From positions 2,233,501-2,297,500 of the forward strand of contig NC_021191.1 of assembly GCF_000389965.1 (NCBI RefSeq): 64,000 nucleotides of DNA. Reading direction: 5' to 3'. The stretch comes from Actinoplanes sp. N902-109. Its GTDB lineage: Bacteria; Actinomycetota; Actinomycetes; Mycobacteriales; Micromonosporaceae. Within the stretch, counting starts at the first letter, position 1, and each line of letters begins with the position of its first letter. The position numbers and the translations under genes are program-made. The notes under the pieces were generated by a model that saw nothing but the letters and a program-made list of their open reading frames with translations, was not told the origin of the DNA and ran no database searches. Shown here piece after piece: positions 33,561-41,814 of the stretch.

Positions 33561-34403
33561 ATGCAGCGTGACCAGCTCGCCGACTTCCTCCGCCGGCGCC
33601 GGCAGGCCGTCCGCCCGGCAGATGTCGGCATGGTCGCCGGTCCGCGGCGCCGCACCGCTGGTCTGCGCCGTGAAGAGGTCGCCATGCTCGCCGGCATGTC
33701 GGTGGACTATGTCGTCCGGTTGGAGCAGGGCCGCAGCAGCCAGCCCTCGCCCCAGCTGCTCGGTGCGCTGGCCCGGGCCCTGCGGCTCTCCGACGACGAG
33801 CGTGATCACCTGTTCCACCTCGCCGGTCAGCAGCCGCCGCCGGCCGACGGGACGGCCGCCCTGGCCCGGGCGGGCCTGGTGCGTCTGCTCGACCTGCTCG
33901 CCGGTACTCCGGCGCTGGTGCTCAGCGACCTGGGCGAGGTGCTTGTCCAGAACCGCATGTCGGTGCTGCTCACCGGCGACCAGACCGGCCTGGCCGGTGA
34001 TCGGCGTTATCTGCCCTACCGGTGGTTCACCGAGCCGGAGTTCCGCGCGAACCACCCGGCCGAGGAGGTGCAGCGCCAGTCCCGGCAGCTCGTGGCCGAC
34101 CTGCGGGCCACCGCGGGCCGGCGGTCGGGGGATCCGGTGGTGACCGGCCTCGTCGAGCGACTACGAGCGGCGAGTGCGGAATTCCGCCGGCTGTGGGACG
34201 AGCACGAGGTGGCGGTCCGGCGCGCCGACCGCAAGACCCTCGTGCATCCGCGGGTCGGCCCGGTCACCCTGGACTGCGAGACCCTCGTGACGCCCGATCA
34301 GCGGCAGATGCTGCTCGTGCTGACCCCGGCCGACGCCTCCGCCCGGGAACGCCTCGAGCTGCTGCGCGTGCTGGGCAGCGAGGAGTTCGCCGCGACCGGT
34401 TAG
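33561..34403 (+). CDS. XRE/MmyB-like transcriptional regulator
   Basis: A 280-residue protein with an N-terminal HTH (RRTAGLRREEVAMLAGMSVD, YVVRLEQGRSSQPSPQLLGA) followed by a MmyB-like ligand-binding domain (LVRLLDLLAGTPALVLSDLG, YLPYRWFTEPEFRANHP, FRRLWDEHEVAVRRADRKT). Members of this family often regulate an adjacent reductase; the aldo/keto reductase is divergent from it. The 3' end overlaps the small convergent gene at 34400-34651 by 4 bp. Confidence 0.93.
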   Translation: MQRDQLADFLRRRRQAVRPADVGMVAGPRRRTAGLRREEVAMLAGMSVDYVVRLEQGRSSQPSPQLLGALARALRLSDDERDHLFHLAGQQPPPADGTAALARAGLVRLLDLLAGTPALVLSDLGEVLVQNRMSVLLTGDQTGLAGDRRYLPYRWFTEPEFRANHPAEEVQRQSRQLVADLRATAGRRSGDPVVTGLVERLRAASAEFRRLWDEHEVAVRRADRKTLVHPRVGPVTLDCETLVTPDQRQMLLVLTPADASARERLELLRVLGSEEFAATG

Positions 34404-34651
34404 CGGGTGGCGGCCCGCGGCCGGTTGTTGCGCGGGCGAGGGGCGGCGGCCAGCGCGGCGACCAGGGCATCCATGTCGGCACGGGCCCTGGCGCGGTCGC
34501 GGTCGGCGCGCGTCGCGGCGTAGGCGTTGCCCCGGGCGGTGCGGACGTTCGCGGCGCCGACCACGGTGCGTTCCACCCCGGCGAGCAGGTCGGCAGCGGC
34601 GGCGACCACGGCGCGGGAGGCGGCGGCGAAGCCTCGGTCTTCAGCAGCCAT
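34400..34651 (-). CDS. Small Ala/Arg-rich hypothetical protein
   Basis: An 83-residue protein, strongly alanine- and arginine-rich (FAAASRAVVAAAADLLAGVE, RADRDRARARADMDALVAAL), probably a single long helix or coiled coil. There is no known family. It is convergent with the XRE gene and its own stop overlaps that gene's end, which supports real translation, but composition alone could also give such a frame. Confidence 0.55.
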   Translation of the reverse strand: MAAEDRGFAAASRAVVAAAADLLAGVERTVVGAANVRTARGNAYAATRADRDRARARADMDALVAALAAAPRPRNNRPRAATR

Positions 34652-34956
34652 GTCAGTCAACTCCAAGCACTAACGGCGACGGCCGGACACCATTTTGCCC
34701 GAGTCCCAGGGTGCCGCAGTCATATTTCCGATGGGTGACGTGCTCGTCACAGCCGTCCGGGGTCGTACGATCATCCGAGGGCCCGCAGGTCGGTGCAGCG
34801 ACACGCGATCAAGGGGTGTGACACAGGTGACAACGACGGCCCGGCAGCGCATTATGCCGCAGTCCATCCCGTGAGGATCGCCATACCCCGGAGGGCTGGA
34901 CAGGACGGCCGCCACCTAGCATCGGGCCGAGGACACCCGGAGAGGGGAGTCGTTAG
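34652..34956. other. Intergenic region before trpC
   Basis: About 305 bases without a gene. No RNA leader or Trp-rich leader peptide is visible, so attenuation is not supported. GAGAGGGGAG (34939-34948) is the trpC ribosome-binding site. Confidence 0.6.
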
Positions 34957-35796
34957 GTGACATCCGATCAGCGCGGTGCGGGTCCGCAGAATGTGCTCGA
35001 GGAGATCCTCGAGGGGGTCCGCGAGGACGTGGCGGCCCGGCAGGAGAAGGTCTCCCTGGATCAGGTGCGTGAGCTCGCGGCGGCAGCCCCGCCGGCGATC
35101 GACGCGTACGCGGCGTTGCGCAAGCCCGGTGTGGCCGTGATCGCCGAGGTGAAGCGGTCGTCGCCGTCGAAGGGCGCGCTGGCCGACATCCCCGACCCGG
35201 CGGATCTCGCGGGGGAGTACGCGGCGGGCGGCGCGCGCTGCATCAGCGTGCTGACCGAGGGCCGCTGGTTCGGCGGCTCCCTGGCCGATCTGGCCGCGGT
35301 ACGGGCCGCGGTCGAGGTTCCGGTGCTTCGCAAGGACTTCGTCGTCTCCAGCTATCAGGTGCACGAGGCCCGCGCGCACGGCGCCGACCTGGTCCTGCTG
35401 ATCGTGGCGGCACTCGAGCAGAACGTTCTCGTCGGACTGCTCGAGCGGATCGAGTCGCTGGGCATGACCGCGCTCGTCGAGGTGCACAACGAGGAAGAGG
35501 CCGACCGGGCACTGGATGCCGGGGCCCAGGTCATCGGGGTGAACGCCCGCGATCTCCGCACCCTCGAGGTGGACCGCTCGGTGTTCGAACGGATCGCGCC
35601 GGGCCTGCCCAACAACGTCGTGAAGATCGCCGAGAGCGGCGTGCGCGGCCCGCACGACCTGATCCGGTACGCCTCCGCAGGCGCCGACGCCGTCCTGGTC
35701 GGGGAGGGTCTGGTCACCCAGAAGAGTCCCCGCGACGCGGTGGCCGAGCTGGTCAACGCGGGCAACCACCCGGCTACGCCGCGGCCGGTCCGATGA
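34957..35796 (+). CDS. trpC: Indole-3-glycerol phosphate synthase
   Basis: A 279-residue (beta/alpha)8 enzyme closing the indole ring from CdRP. Motifs: VIAEVKRSSPSKG (active-site Lys), VLRKDFVVSSYQVHEARAHG, LVEVHNEEEADRAL, VNARDLRTLEVD, and GVRGPHDLIRYASAGADAVLVGEGLV. It starts at GTG after a strong ribosome-binding site and overlaps trpB by 4 bp. Confidence 0.97.
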   Translation: MTSDQRGAGPQNVLEEILEGVREDVAARQEKVSLDQVRELAAAAPPAIDAYAALRKPGVAVIAEVKRSSPSKGALADIPDPADLAGEYAAGGARCISVLTEGRWFGGSLADLAAVRAAVEVPVLRKDFVVSSYQVHEARAHGADLVLLIVAALEQNVLVGLLERIESLGMTALVEVHNEEEADRALDAGAQVIGVNARDLRTLEVDRSVFERIAPGLPNNVVKIAESGVRGPHDLIRYASAGADAVLVGEGLVTQKSPRDAVAELVNAGNHPATPRPVR

Positions 35797-37034
35797 CCGC
35801 CGAGGCGCTGCCCGACCTCGCCGGGCACTTCGGACGGTTCGGCGGCCGGTTCGTGCCCGAGGCGCTGGTCCGGGCGCTGGACGAGCTCGAGGCCGCCTAT
35901 CGCGAGGCCAAAACCGACCCGGCCTTCCAGGACCGCTTCGCCGGGCTGCTGCGCGACTACGCCGGCACCCCGTCGCTGCTGTACCGGGCCGAGCGGCTGT
36001 CCGTGGCGATCGGCGCCGAGGTGCTGCTCAAGCGTGAGGATCTCAACCACACCGGCGCCCACAAGGTGCGCAACGTGCTGGGGCAGGCGCTGCTGGCCAA
36101 GCGGATGGGCAAGCCACGGGTGATCGCCGAGACCGGCGCCGGTCAGCACGGGGTCGCCAGCGCCACCGCCGCGGCCCTGCTGGATCTCGAGTGCGTGGTC
36201 TACATGGGTGAGACCGACACCGAGCGGCAGGCGCTCAACGTGGCGCGGATGCGGATGCTGGGCGCCACCGTGGTCCCGGTGACCAACGGCTCCCGCACCC
36301 TCAAGGACGCCCTCAACGAGGCGCTGCGTGACTGGGTCGCCAGCGTCGACACCACGCACTACCTGCTCGGCACCGCCGCCGGCCCGCACCCGTTCCCGGA
36401 GATCGTCCGCGACTTCGTCGGTGGCATCGGCATCGAGGCGCGCGAGCAGTGCCTGGCCCAGCTCGGCCGGCTGCCCGACGCGGTGGCGGCGTGCGTGGGC
36501 GGCGGCTCCAACGCGATCGGCATCTTCCACGCCTTCGTGCCCGACGAGGGGGTGCGGCTCTACGGCTTCGAGGCCGGTGGCGACGGCGTGGAGACCGGCC
36601 GGCACGCCGCGTCGATCACCGGCGGCACGGTCGGGGTGCTGCACGGCAACCGCACCTACCTGCTGCAGGACGAGGACGGTCAGACGATGGAGTCGCACTC
36701 CATCTCGGCCGGTCTGGACTACCCGGGCGTGGGCCCCGAGCACGCCTGGCTGCACGACACCGGGCGCGCGACCTACGAGCCGGTCACCGATGCCGAGGCG
36801 ATGGCAGCTTTCCAGCTCCTGTGCCGTACGGAAGGGATCATCCCGGCGATCGAGAGCGCCCACGCGCTGGCCGGTGCCGCCCGGATCGCGCCGCGGCTGA
36901 CAGCCGAGCTGGGCCGCACGCCGACGATCGTGATCAACCTGTCCGGCCGCGGCGACAAGGACGTGCACACGGCCGGCGCCTACTTCGGCATCCTCGACAA
37001 GAACGAGGTCATCGTCCCGGGAGAGGTCACATGA
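35793..37034 (+). CDS. trpB: Tryptophan synthase beta chain
   Basis: A 413-residue PLP enzyme that joins indole and serine. Motifs: FGRFGGRFVPEALV, LLKREDLNHTGAHKVRNVLG with the PLP lysine in HTGAHKV, ETGAGQHGVASAT, phosphate-binding GGGSNAIGIFH, and EGIIPAIESAHAL; ends LSGRGDKDVHT. It is translationally coupled to trpC (ATGA) and trpA (ATGA). Confidence 0.98.
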   Translation: MTAEALPDLAGHFGRFGGRFVPEALVRALDELEAAYREAKTDPAFQDRFAGLLRDYAGTPSLLYRAERLSVAIGAEVLLKREDLNHTGAHKVRNVLGQALLAKRMGKPRVIAETGAGQHGVASATAAALLDLECVVYMGETDTERQALNVARMRMLGATVVPVTNGSRTLKDALNEALRDWVASVDTTHYLLGTAAGPHPFPEIVRDFVGGIGIEAREQCLAQLGRLPDAVAACVGGGSNAIGIFHAFVPDEGVRLYGFEAGGDGVETGRHAASITGGTVGVLHGNRTYLLQDEDGQTMESHSISAGLDYPGVGPEHAWLHDTGRATYEPVTDAEAMAAFQLLCRTEGIIPAIESAHALAGAARIAPRLTAELGRTPTIVINLSGRGDKDVHTAGAYFGILDKNEVIVPGEVT

Positions 37035-37831
37035 GCATTGGCGAGACGTTCGCCAAGGCCAGGGCGGAGGGCCGCGCGGTCCTGGTCGGGTGCATGCCCG
37101 CCGGGTTCCCGACCGTCGACGACTCGATCGCGTCGATGGTGGCGATGGCCGAGGCCGGCTGTGACGTCATCGAGGTCGAGCTGCCGTATTCCGACCCGGT
37201 GATGGACGGCCCGGTGATCCAGAAGGCGAGCGACATCGCCCTGGCCGCGGGCGTGCGCACCCGGGACACCCTCAAGATCATCGAAGCGGTCGCGGGTACG
37301 GGTGCCACGGTCGTCCTGATGACCTACTGGAACCCGATCGAGCGGTACGGCGTGGACGCGTTCGCCCGGGACCTGGCGGCGGCCGGGGCGACCGGGATGA
37401 TCACCCCCGACCTGATCCCGGACGAGGCCGGTGCGTGGATCAGTGCCGCCGACACGTACGGGATCGACCGGACCTTCCTGGTCTCGCCCTCGTCGACCGA
37501 CGAGCGGCTGGCGATGACCGTCGCCAACTGCCGTGGCTTCATCTACGCGACCGCGCTGATGGGTGTCACCGGCGCGCGCACCAGTGTGTCCTCGCAGGCG
37601 CCCGAGCTGGTCGCCCGGGTGCGCGCCGTCGACCCGGAGATGCCGGTCGGGGTGGGCCTGGGCGTCGGCACGGGTGCGCAGGCGGCCGAGGTGGCGGCGT
37701 TCGCCGACGGCGTGATCGTCGGCAGTGCGCTGATCCGCTGCGTGCTGGAAGCCCCCGACCTGGCGACCGGCCACCAGCGGCTGCGGGCGCTGAGCGCCGA
37801 GCTGGCCCAGGGCGTACGCACCACGATCTGA
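37031..37831 (+). CDS. trpA: Tryptophan synthase alpha chain
   Basis: A 266-residue TIM-barrel lyase releasing indole from indole-3-glycerol phosphate. Motifs: GCMPAGFPTVDDS, VIEVELPYSDPVMDGPVIQ (catalytic Glu/Asp), LMTYWNPIERYG, DLIPDEA, VTGARTSVS and VGVGLGVGTGAQAAEV; ends near GVIVGSALIRCV. The ATG at 37031 overlaps trpB; the longer opening upstream is a shadow. It ends the trpCBA unit. Confidence 0.97.
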   Translation: MSIGETFAKARAEGRAVLVGCMPAGFPTVDDSIASMVAMAEAGCDVIEVELPYSDPVMDGPVIQKASDIALAAGVRTRDTLKIIEAVAGTGATVVLMTYWNPIERYGVDAFARDLAAAGATGMITPDLIPDEAGAWISAADTYGIDRTFLVSPSSTDERLAMTVANCRGFIYATALMGVTGARTSVSSQAPELVARVRAVDPEMPVGVGLGVGTGAQAAEVAAFADGVIVGSALIRCVLEAPDLATGHQRLRALSAELAQGVRTTI

Positions 37832-37927
37832 CGGTCGGGCGGTCCGGGATCAGCGCCGTTATGTGGGGTTTTCCGGCCGGTGACGGAACCGTTGCGGGTC
37901 AGTTCTGGTGAACGGGGCGAACGGCGG

Positions 37928-37933
37928 TAGGGT
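37928..37933 (+). promoter_or_regulatory. -10-like element of lgt, probably leaderless
   Basis: TAGGGT lies seven bases before the GTG start of lgt, the arrangement of a leaderless transcript. No -35 is recognised. Confidence 0.4.
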
Positions 37934-37939
37934 GCGCCC

Positions 37940-39526
37940 GTGAACTACGCCGCTATCCCGAGCCCGACCACATCGGTGTGGCACGTCCTGGGCATTCCCG
38001 TCCGGGCCTACGCCTTGTGCATCGTGGCCGGCATCGTCGTCGCCGTGCTGATCATGGAACACCGGCTGCGCCGTCGCGGCGTGGCGCCGTGGGCCTCGCT
38101 GGACATGGCGGTGTGGGCGGTGCCCTTCGGCATCGTGGGTGCCCGGATCTACCACGTGATCACCTCGCCGAGCGAGTACTTCGGCGCCGACGGCCACCCG
38201 CTGCGCATCTTCCAGATCTGGGAGGGTGGCCTGGGCATCTGGGGCGCGGTCGCCGGTGGCGCGCTGGGCGCCTGGTTCGCCGCCCGGCAGCTGGGCCTGC
38301 CGCTGTCGGTGTTCGCCGACGCGCTCGCCCCCGGCCTGCCCGTCGCCCAGGCGGTCGGCCGCTTCGGCAACTGGTTCAACAACGAGCTCTACGGCAAGGT
38401 CACCACGCTGCCGTGGGGCCTGCGCGTGCACGACATGGACCGCTCCAACCCCGGGCACGCCACGGTGATCGACGGCAAGGCGGTCACCCTGCCCGATCTC
38501 TACCACCCCACCTTCCTGTACGAGGCGGTGTGGGACGTCGGCGTGGGTGTCCTGGTCTGGCTGCTGGACCGGCGCTACAAGTTCGGCCGCGGCCGGGCCT
38601 TCGCCCTCTACGTGATGGCTTACACGCTGGGCCGCTGCTGGATCGAGATGCTGCGCATCGACGACGCCAACCACTTCTTCGGCATCCGCCTCAACGTGTT
38701 CACCGCCATCGTGGTCTTCCTCGCCGCACTGGCCTACTTCCTGCTGGTCAAGGGACCCCGCCAGTACGTCGTCCCGATCGACGCCGCGCAGTCCGCCGAC
38801 GCCCCGCGTTCCGAGGACCCGCAGCCCGGGAGCGACGTCAACCAGGTCGACGTGGCCGCCACCCCGGCACCGACTCCCACGGCCCCCCGCGCCTACCAGG
38901 TCGTCAGCGAGCAGCGCTTCCAGACGTACGAACGCACCGGCATCCTGCCCCCGGCCGACGAGGAACCGGCCCCCGTCGAGGAACCCGCGGCCCTCGCCCC
39001 GGCAGGCGTCACCGCCGCCGCGGGATCGTCCGCCGCTGCGGGGTCCACCGCCGGTGCTGGTTCCTCCGCGACTACGCCGTCCGCGACTACGCCGTCCGCG
39101 ACTACGCCGTCCGCGACTACGCCGTCCGCGACTACGCCGTCCGCGACTACGCCGTCCGCGACTACGCCGTCCGCGACTACGCCGTCCGCGACCACGCCCT
39201 CGGCGGCCATGCCGTCCGCGGACGGTCCCGCCGCCGGGCAGCCCGCGGTTGAGCAGCCCGGGCAGCCCGCGGTCGAGCAGGCCGGACGCCCCGCGGCTGA
39301 GCAGGCCGGACGTCCCGCGGCCGGAAATGCCGGAGAGGCCGGAGCCGGGAATGTCGCGCAGCCGGTGGCCGAGGAAGCTGCCGGGCGGCCCGAGGGGGCT
39401 GCTGGGCGGCCCGAGGGAGCTGCCGGGCGGCCCGAGGGAGCTGCCGGCGAGTCGCAGCCGGGACAGCAGCCGGCCGGGTCGGCCGCCGCCGACGAGCCCG
39501 GGTCGTCCTCCGCCGACCAGCGCTGA
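37940..39526 (+). CDS. lgt: Prolipoprotein diacylglyceryl transferase with a repeat-rich tail
   Basis: A 528-residue protein. The first 275 residues are Lgt, a seven-helix membrane enzyme that adds diacylglycerol to lipobox cysteines: GIVGARIYHVITSP, the Lgt signature PVAQAVGRFGNWFNNELYG, and HPTFLYEAVWDVGV. Family members are about 270-300 residues. From about 280 the sequence is disordered and cytoplasmic: Pro/Ala/Glu-rich, a block of nine ATTPS pentapeptides (about residues 377-421), then EQAGRPAAEQAGRPAA and GRPEGAAGRPEGAAGRPEG repeats. Such tails are common in high-GC actinobacteria but unusually repetitive here. Confidence 0.95.
   Translation: MNYAAIPSPTTSVWHVLGIPVRAYALCIVAGIVVAVLIMEHRLRRRGVAPWASLDMAVWAVPFGIVGARIYHVITSPSEYFGADGHPLRIFQIWEGGLGIWGAVAGGALGAWFAARQLGLPLSVFADALAPGLPVAQAVGRFGNWFNNELYGKVTTLPWGLRVHDMDRSNPGHATVIDGKAVTLPDLYHPTFLYEAVWDVGVGVLVWLLDRRYKFGRGRAFALYVMAYTLGRCWIEMLRIDDANHFFGIRLNVFTAIVVFLAALAYFLLVKGPRQYVVPIDAAQSADAPRSEDPQPGSDVNQVDVAATPAPTPTAPRAYQVVSEQRFQTYERTGILPPADEEPAPVEEPAALAPAGVTAAAGSSAAAGSTAGAGSSATTPSATTPSATTPSATTPSATTPSATTPSATTPSATTPSATTPSAAMPSADGPAAGQPAVEQPGQPAVEQAGRPAAEQAGRPAAGNAGEAGAGNVAQPVAEEAAGRPEGAAGRPEGAAGRPEGAAGESQPGQQPAGSAAADEPGSSSADQR
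39068..39217 (+). repeat. 15-bp tandem repeat (GCGACTACGCCGTCC) in lgt
   Basis: Eight identical 15-bp units start at 39068, then every 15 bp to 39187, followed by two diverged copies at 39188 and 39203. Each encodes ATTPS. Exact repeats of this kind change copy number by slippage. Confidence 0.95.
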
Positions 39527-39533
39527 CGCCTCC

Positions 39534-40724
39534 ATGCGGACGGCCGTGGTGGTGGGCGCGGGCATGGCCGGGCTGGCCGCCGCCGGGGCGCTGGCTCGCG
39601 ACGGCTGGCAGGTGACGCTGCTCGAACGGGGGGAGCGGGTGACCGCCCCGCCGACCGCGCTGGTGTTGTGGCCCAACGGCCGGCGGGCGCTGGAGGCGCT
39701 GGACCCGGACGGGGGCTGGGCGGCGATCGCCGCGCCGCTGCCCGACGGCGGGGTGCGGCGGCCGGACGGTCAGTTCCTGGTCGCCCCGCACGCCCGGCCC
39801 GGTGCCGGGCCCGCACCTGCCGTCGTACACCTGGAAGATCTGTATGACGCCCTGGTCGCGGGTCTCGGCACCGGCGTCGAGATCCGCACGGGCGTGACGG
39901 TGACCACGGTCCGTGCCCATCGGGCCGCGCGCCCGGCCGTCGGCGACGGCCGCACCTACCTGGAAGCCGACCTGGTGGTGGCGGCCGACGGCATCGACAG
40001 CACCGTGCGGCACACCCTCGCCCCGGAAGCGGTCGCGGTCGGGTCCGGGTTCGCCGCCTGGCAGGCCGTGGTGCCCGCCTACCGGGCCCCGGTGCTGCCG
40101 CCCGACCAGGTGGCCGGTGGGGAGACGCTCGGCGCCGGTTACCGCTTCGTGTCGATGCCGCTGGGCGACCGGGCGGCGGGCCGCGGCGGGGTCTACTGGG
40201 TGGCGACCGCGGCCGGTGCGCCCCGCCCCGAACCCCCGGCGGCTCAGCTTGCCCTGCTGCGTCGCTGGTTTGCGTCCTGGCCTGCCCCGGTGGGGGAGCT
40301 GCTGGCCGCCACCCACCCCGAGGACCTGGTGCCGCAGGAGGTGCGGGAGCTGCGACCGCTGCCCCGCGCGTACGGCTTCCGCTGCGGCTCCGGCGGTCTG
40401 GTCCTGCTCGGCGACGCGGCCCATGCCATGCCGCACCACCTCGGTCAGGGCGCCTGCCTGGCCTTCGAGGACGCGGCCACGTTGCGCTCGTTGGTGGCCG
40501 CTGCCGAGCCGGGTGCGGCTCTGGGGCAGGCCGTGGAGGAGTACGACCGGGCCCGGCGGCCCCGCACGGCGTCCGTGGTACGCCAGTCCCGGCGCATGTC
40601 AGCCGTGGTGCAGGCGCGCGGCCGGCTGGCCCTGCGGGCCCGCGATGCCGCGCTGGCCTCCCTGCGTCCCCGCATCCTCGGCCACACCCACGGCCTCGTC
40701 ACCGACTGGAACCCACCCGAATAA
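39534..40724 (+). CDS. FAD-dependent monooxygenase
   Basis: A 396-residue flavin hydroxylase of the PHBH type. FAD motifs: VVVGAGMAGLAAAGALARDG near residue 5, DLVVAADGIDSTVRH and LLGDAAHAMPHHLGQGACLA near residue 290. It probably hydroxylates an aromatic or polyketide substrate; this cannot be defined. The ATG at 39534 is preferred to the long upstream opening over the lgt repeat. It starts 7 bp after lgt. Confidence 0.9.
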   Translation: MRTAVVVGAGMAGLAAAGALARDGWQVTLLERGERVTAPPTALVLWPNGRRALEALDPDGGWAAIAAPLPDGGVRRPDGQFLVAPHARPGAGPAPAVVHLEDLYDALVAGLGTGVEIRTGVTVTTVRAHRAARPAVGDGRTYLEADLVVAADGIDSTVRHTLAPEAVAVGSGFAAWQAVVPAYRAPVLPPDQVAGGETLGAGYRFVSMPLGDRAAGRGGVYWVATAAGAPRPEPPAAQLALLRRWFASWPAPVGELLAATHPEDLVPQEVRELRPLPRAYGFRCGSGGLVLLGDAAHAMPHHLGQGACLAFEDAATLRSLVAAAEPGAALGQAVEEYDRARRPRTASVVRQSRRMSAVVQARGRLALRARDAALASLRPRILGHTHGLVTDWNPPE

Positions 40725-40811
40725 CCGCCGCCGAAGCCCGGCCGCCGAAGCCCGGCCGCCCTCACGAACCGCGGCTCAGGCCGGACGCGCGGGAACGGAG
40801 CCTGCCGCGGC

Positions 40812-41684
40812 TCAGACCGGCAGCGCCGCGACGGGGGAGCCGATGCAGGCCGTGCCCACGCGCCGGAAACCCACCTTCGCGTAGAGCCGCGCCACGTCGT
40901 CGTCGCCGGCCGAGAGGAAGACCACGTCGTCGCCGGACTGCAGGGCCCGGCGGGCGAGGTTGGCGGTGAGCTGCGAGGCGTAGCCGCGCCGCCGGGCCGA
41001 GGGCAGGGTCGCGACGCCGGCCACCTCCGCCACGCCGCCGACGCGCTGGATCGAACCGCAGGCCAGGATGCCGTCGGTGGGCGAGTCGGCGACGGCGCTG
41101 ACCATGCGGCCGGAGGCGTGCCGCTGCTGCTCGGCGGCGAGGGCTTCGGGCGAGGGCCGCGGGACGGCGTCGCGCTGGGCCGGGCCGGCCGGTTGGATGG
41201 TGAGGGCGCCGGCGGTTGCGGTGGCCGGGGTGGTGGTGGGGGCGCCGAAGCCGAGCCGGCTCACGGCGCGCGCGGCGGCGATGTCCGTGGCGAATGTCTC
41301 CTCGTCCGGATCGAGGAAGCGGACGGTCGCGCCGGGGACCGGCAGGTCGGGGACGAGGGCGGCCCGGTCGAGCACCAGCAGCGGCGCGAGCAGCACGTCC
41401 AATCCCGCGGATCGTGCGACGGCCAGCAGGTCGGGGGTGGTCTCGTGGACCCACTCGAACTCTTCCGGGACGCCCAGCTCTCGTTGCCGGGCACGGACGG
41501 CAGTAACATCGGCTGCGGACGGTGTTCCGCCCGCCAGCCGTGGCCGTGCGTAGTAGGGCCACCCAGCACCCGTACGCACGAACAGCACGAAGCCCCCGAT
41601 GTCCTCCGCCACCGCGGCGTCACGGGGAACGGCGTCGTAGAAACGCTCCAGCCGGGGGAAGATGTCGGTATCCTCTAGCGCCAC
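40812..41684 (-). CDS. GNAT-family acetyltransferase
   Basis: A 290-residue protein with a C-terminal GNAT domain: VGGVAEVAGVATLPSARRRG, YASQLTANLARRAL and ARLYAKVGFRRVGTACIG. The N-terminal half (about 1-150) is family-specific. No substrate is assigned. It is divergent from gltB with 130 bp between them. Confidence 0.87.
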   Translation of the reverse strand: MALEDTDIFPRLERFYDAVPRDAAVAEDIGGFVLFVRTGAGWPYYARPRLAGGTPSAADVTAVRARQRELGVPEEFEWVHETTPDLLAVARSAGLDVLLAPLLVLDRAALVPDLPVPGATVRFLDPDEETFATDIAAARAVSRLGFGAPTTTPATATAGALTIQPAGPAQRDAVPRPSPEALAAEQQRHASGRMVSAVADSPTDGILACGSIQRVGGVAEVAGVATLPSARRRGYASQLTANLARRALQSGDDVVFLSAGDDDVARLYAKVGFRRVGTACIGSPVAALPV

Positions 41685-41814
41685 CGCGCGAGACTACCGA
41701 ACCCGGGTCGCCGCAGTGTGATCTATCCGCACCTGGCGGAGATCGGCGAAGGCTAACGTAGTATCTAGAGACTTTGCAGGGCCGACGTCGTCCCGACCTG
41801 AAACGGAAACACGA

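Noticed and set aside
34652..34956. Tryptophan leader peptide or attenuator before trpC
   Set aside because: No short frame with clustered Trp codons and no paired hairpins near trpC.
39054..39533. Open frame of RRPRLRRPRLR repeats in front of the FAD monooxygenase
   Set aside because: It is the alternate-frame reading of the 15-bp repeat in lgt.
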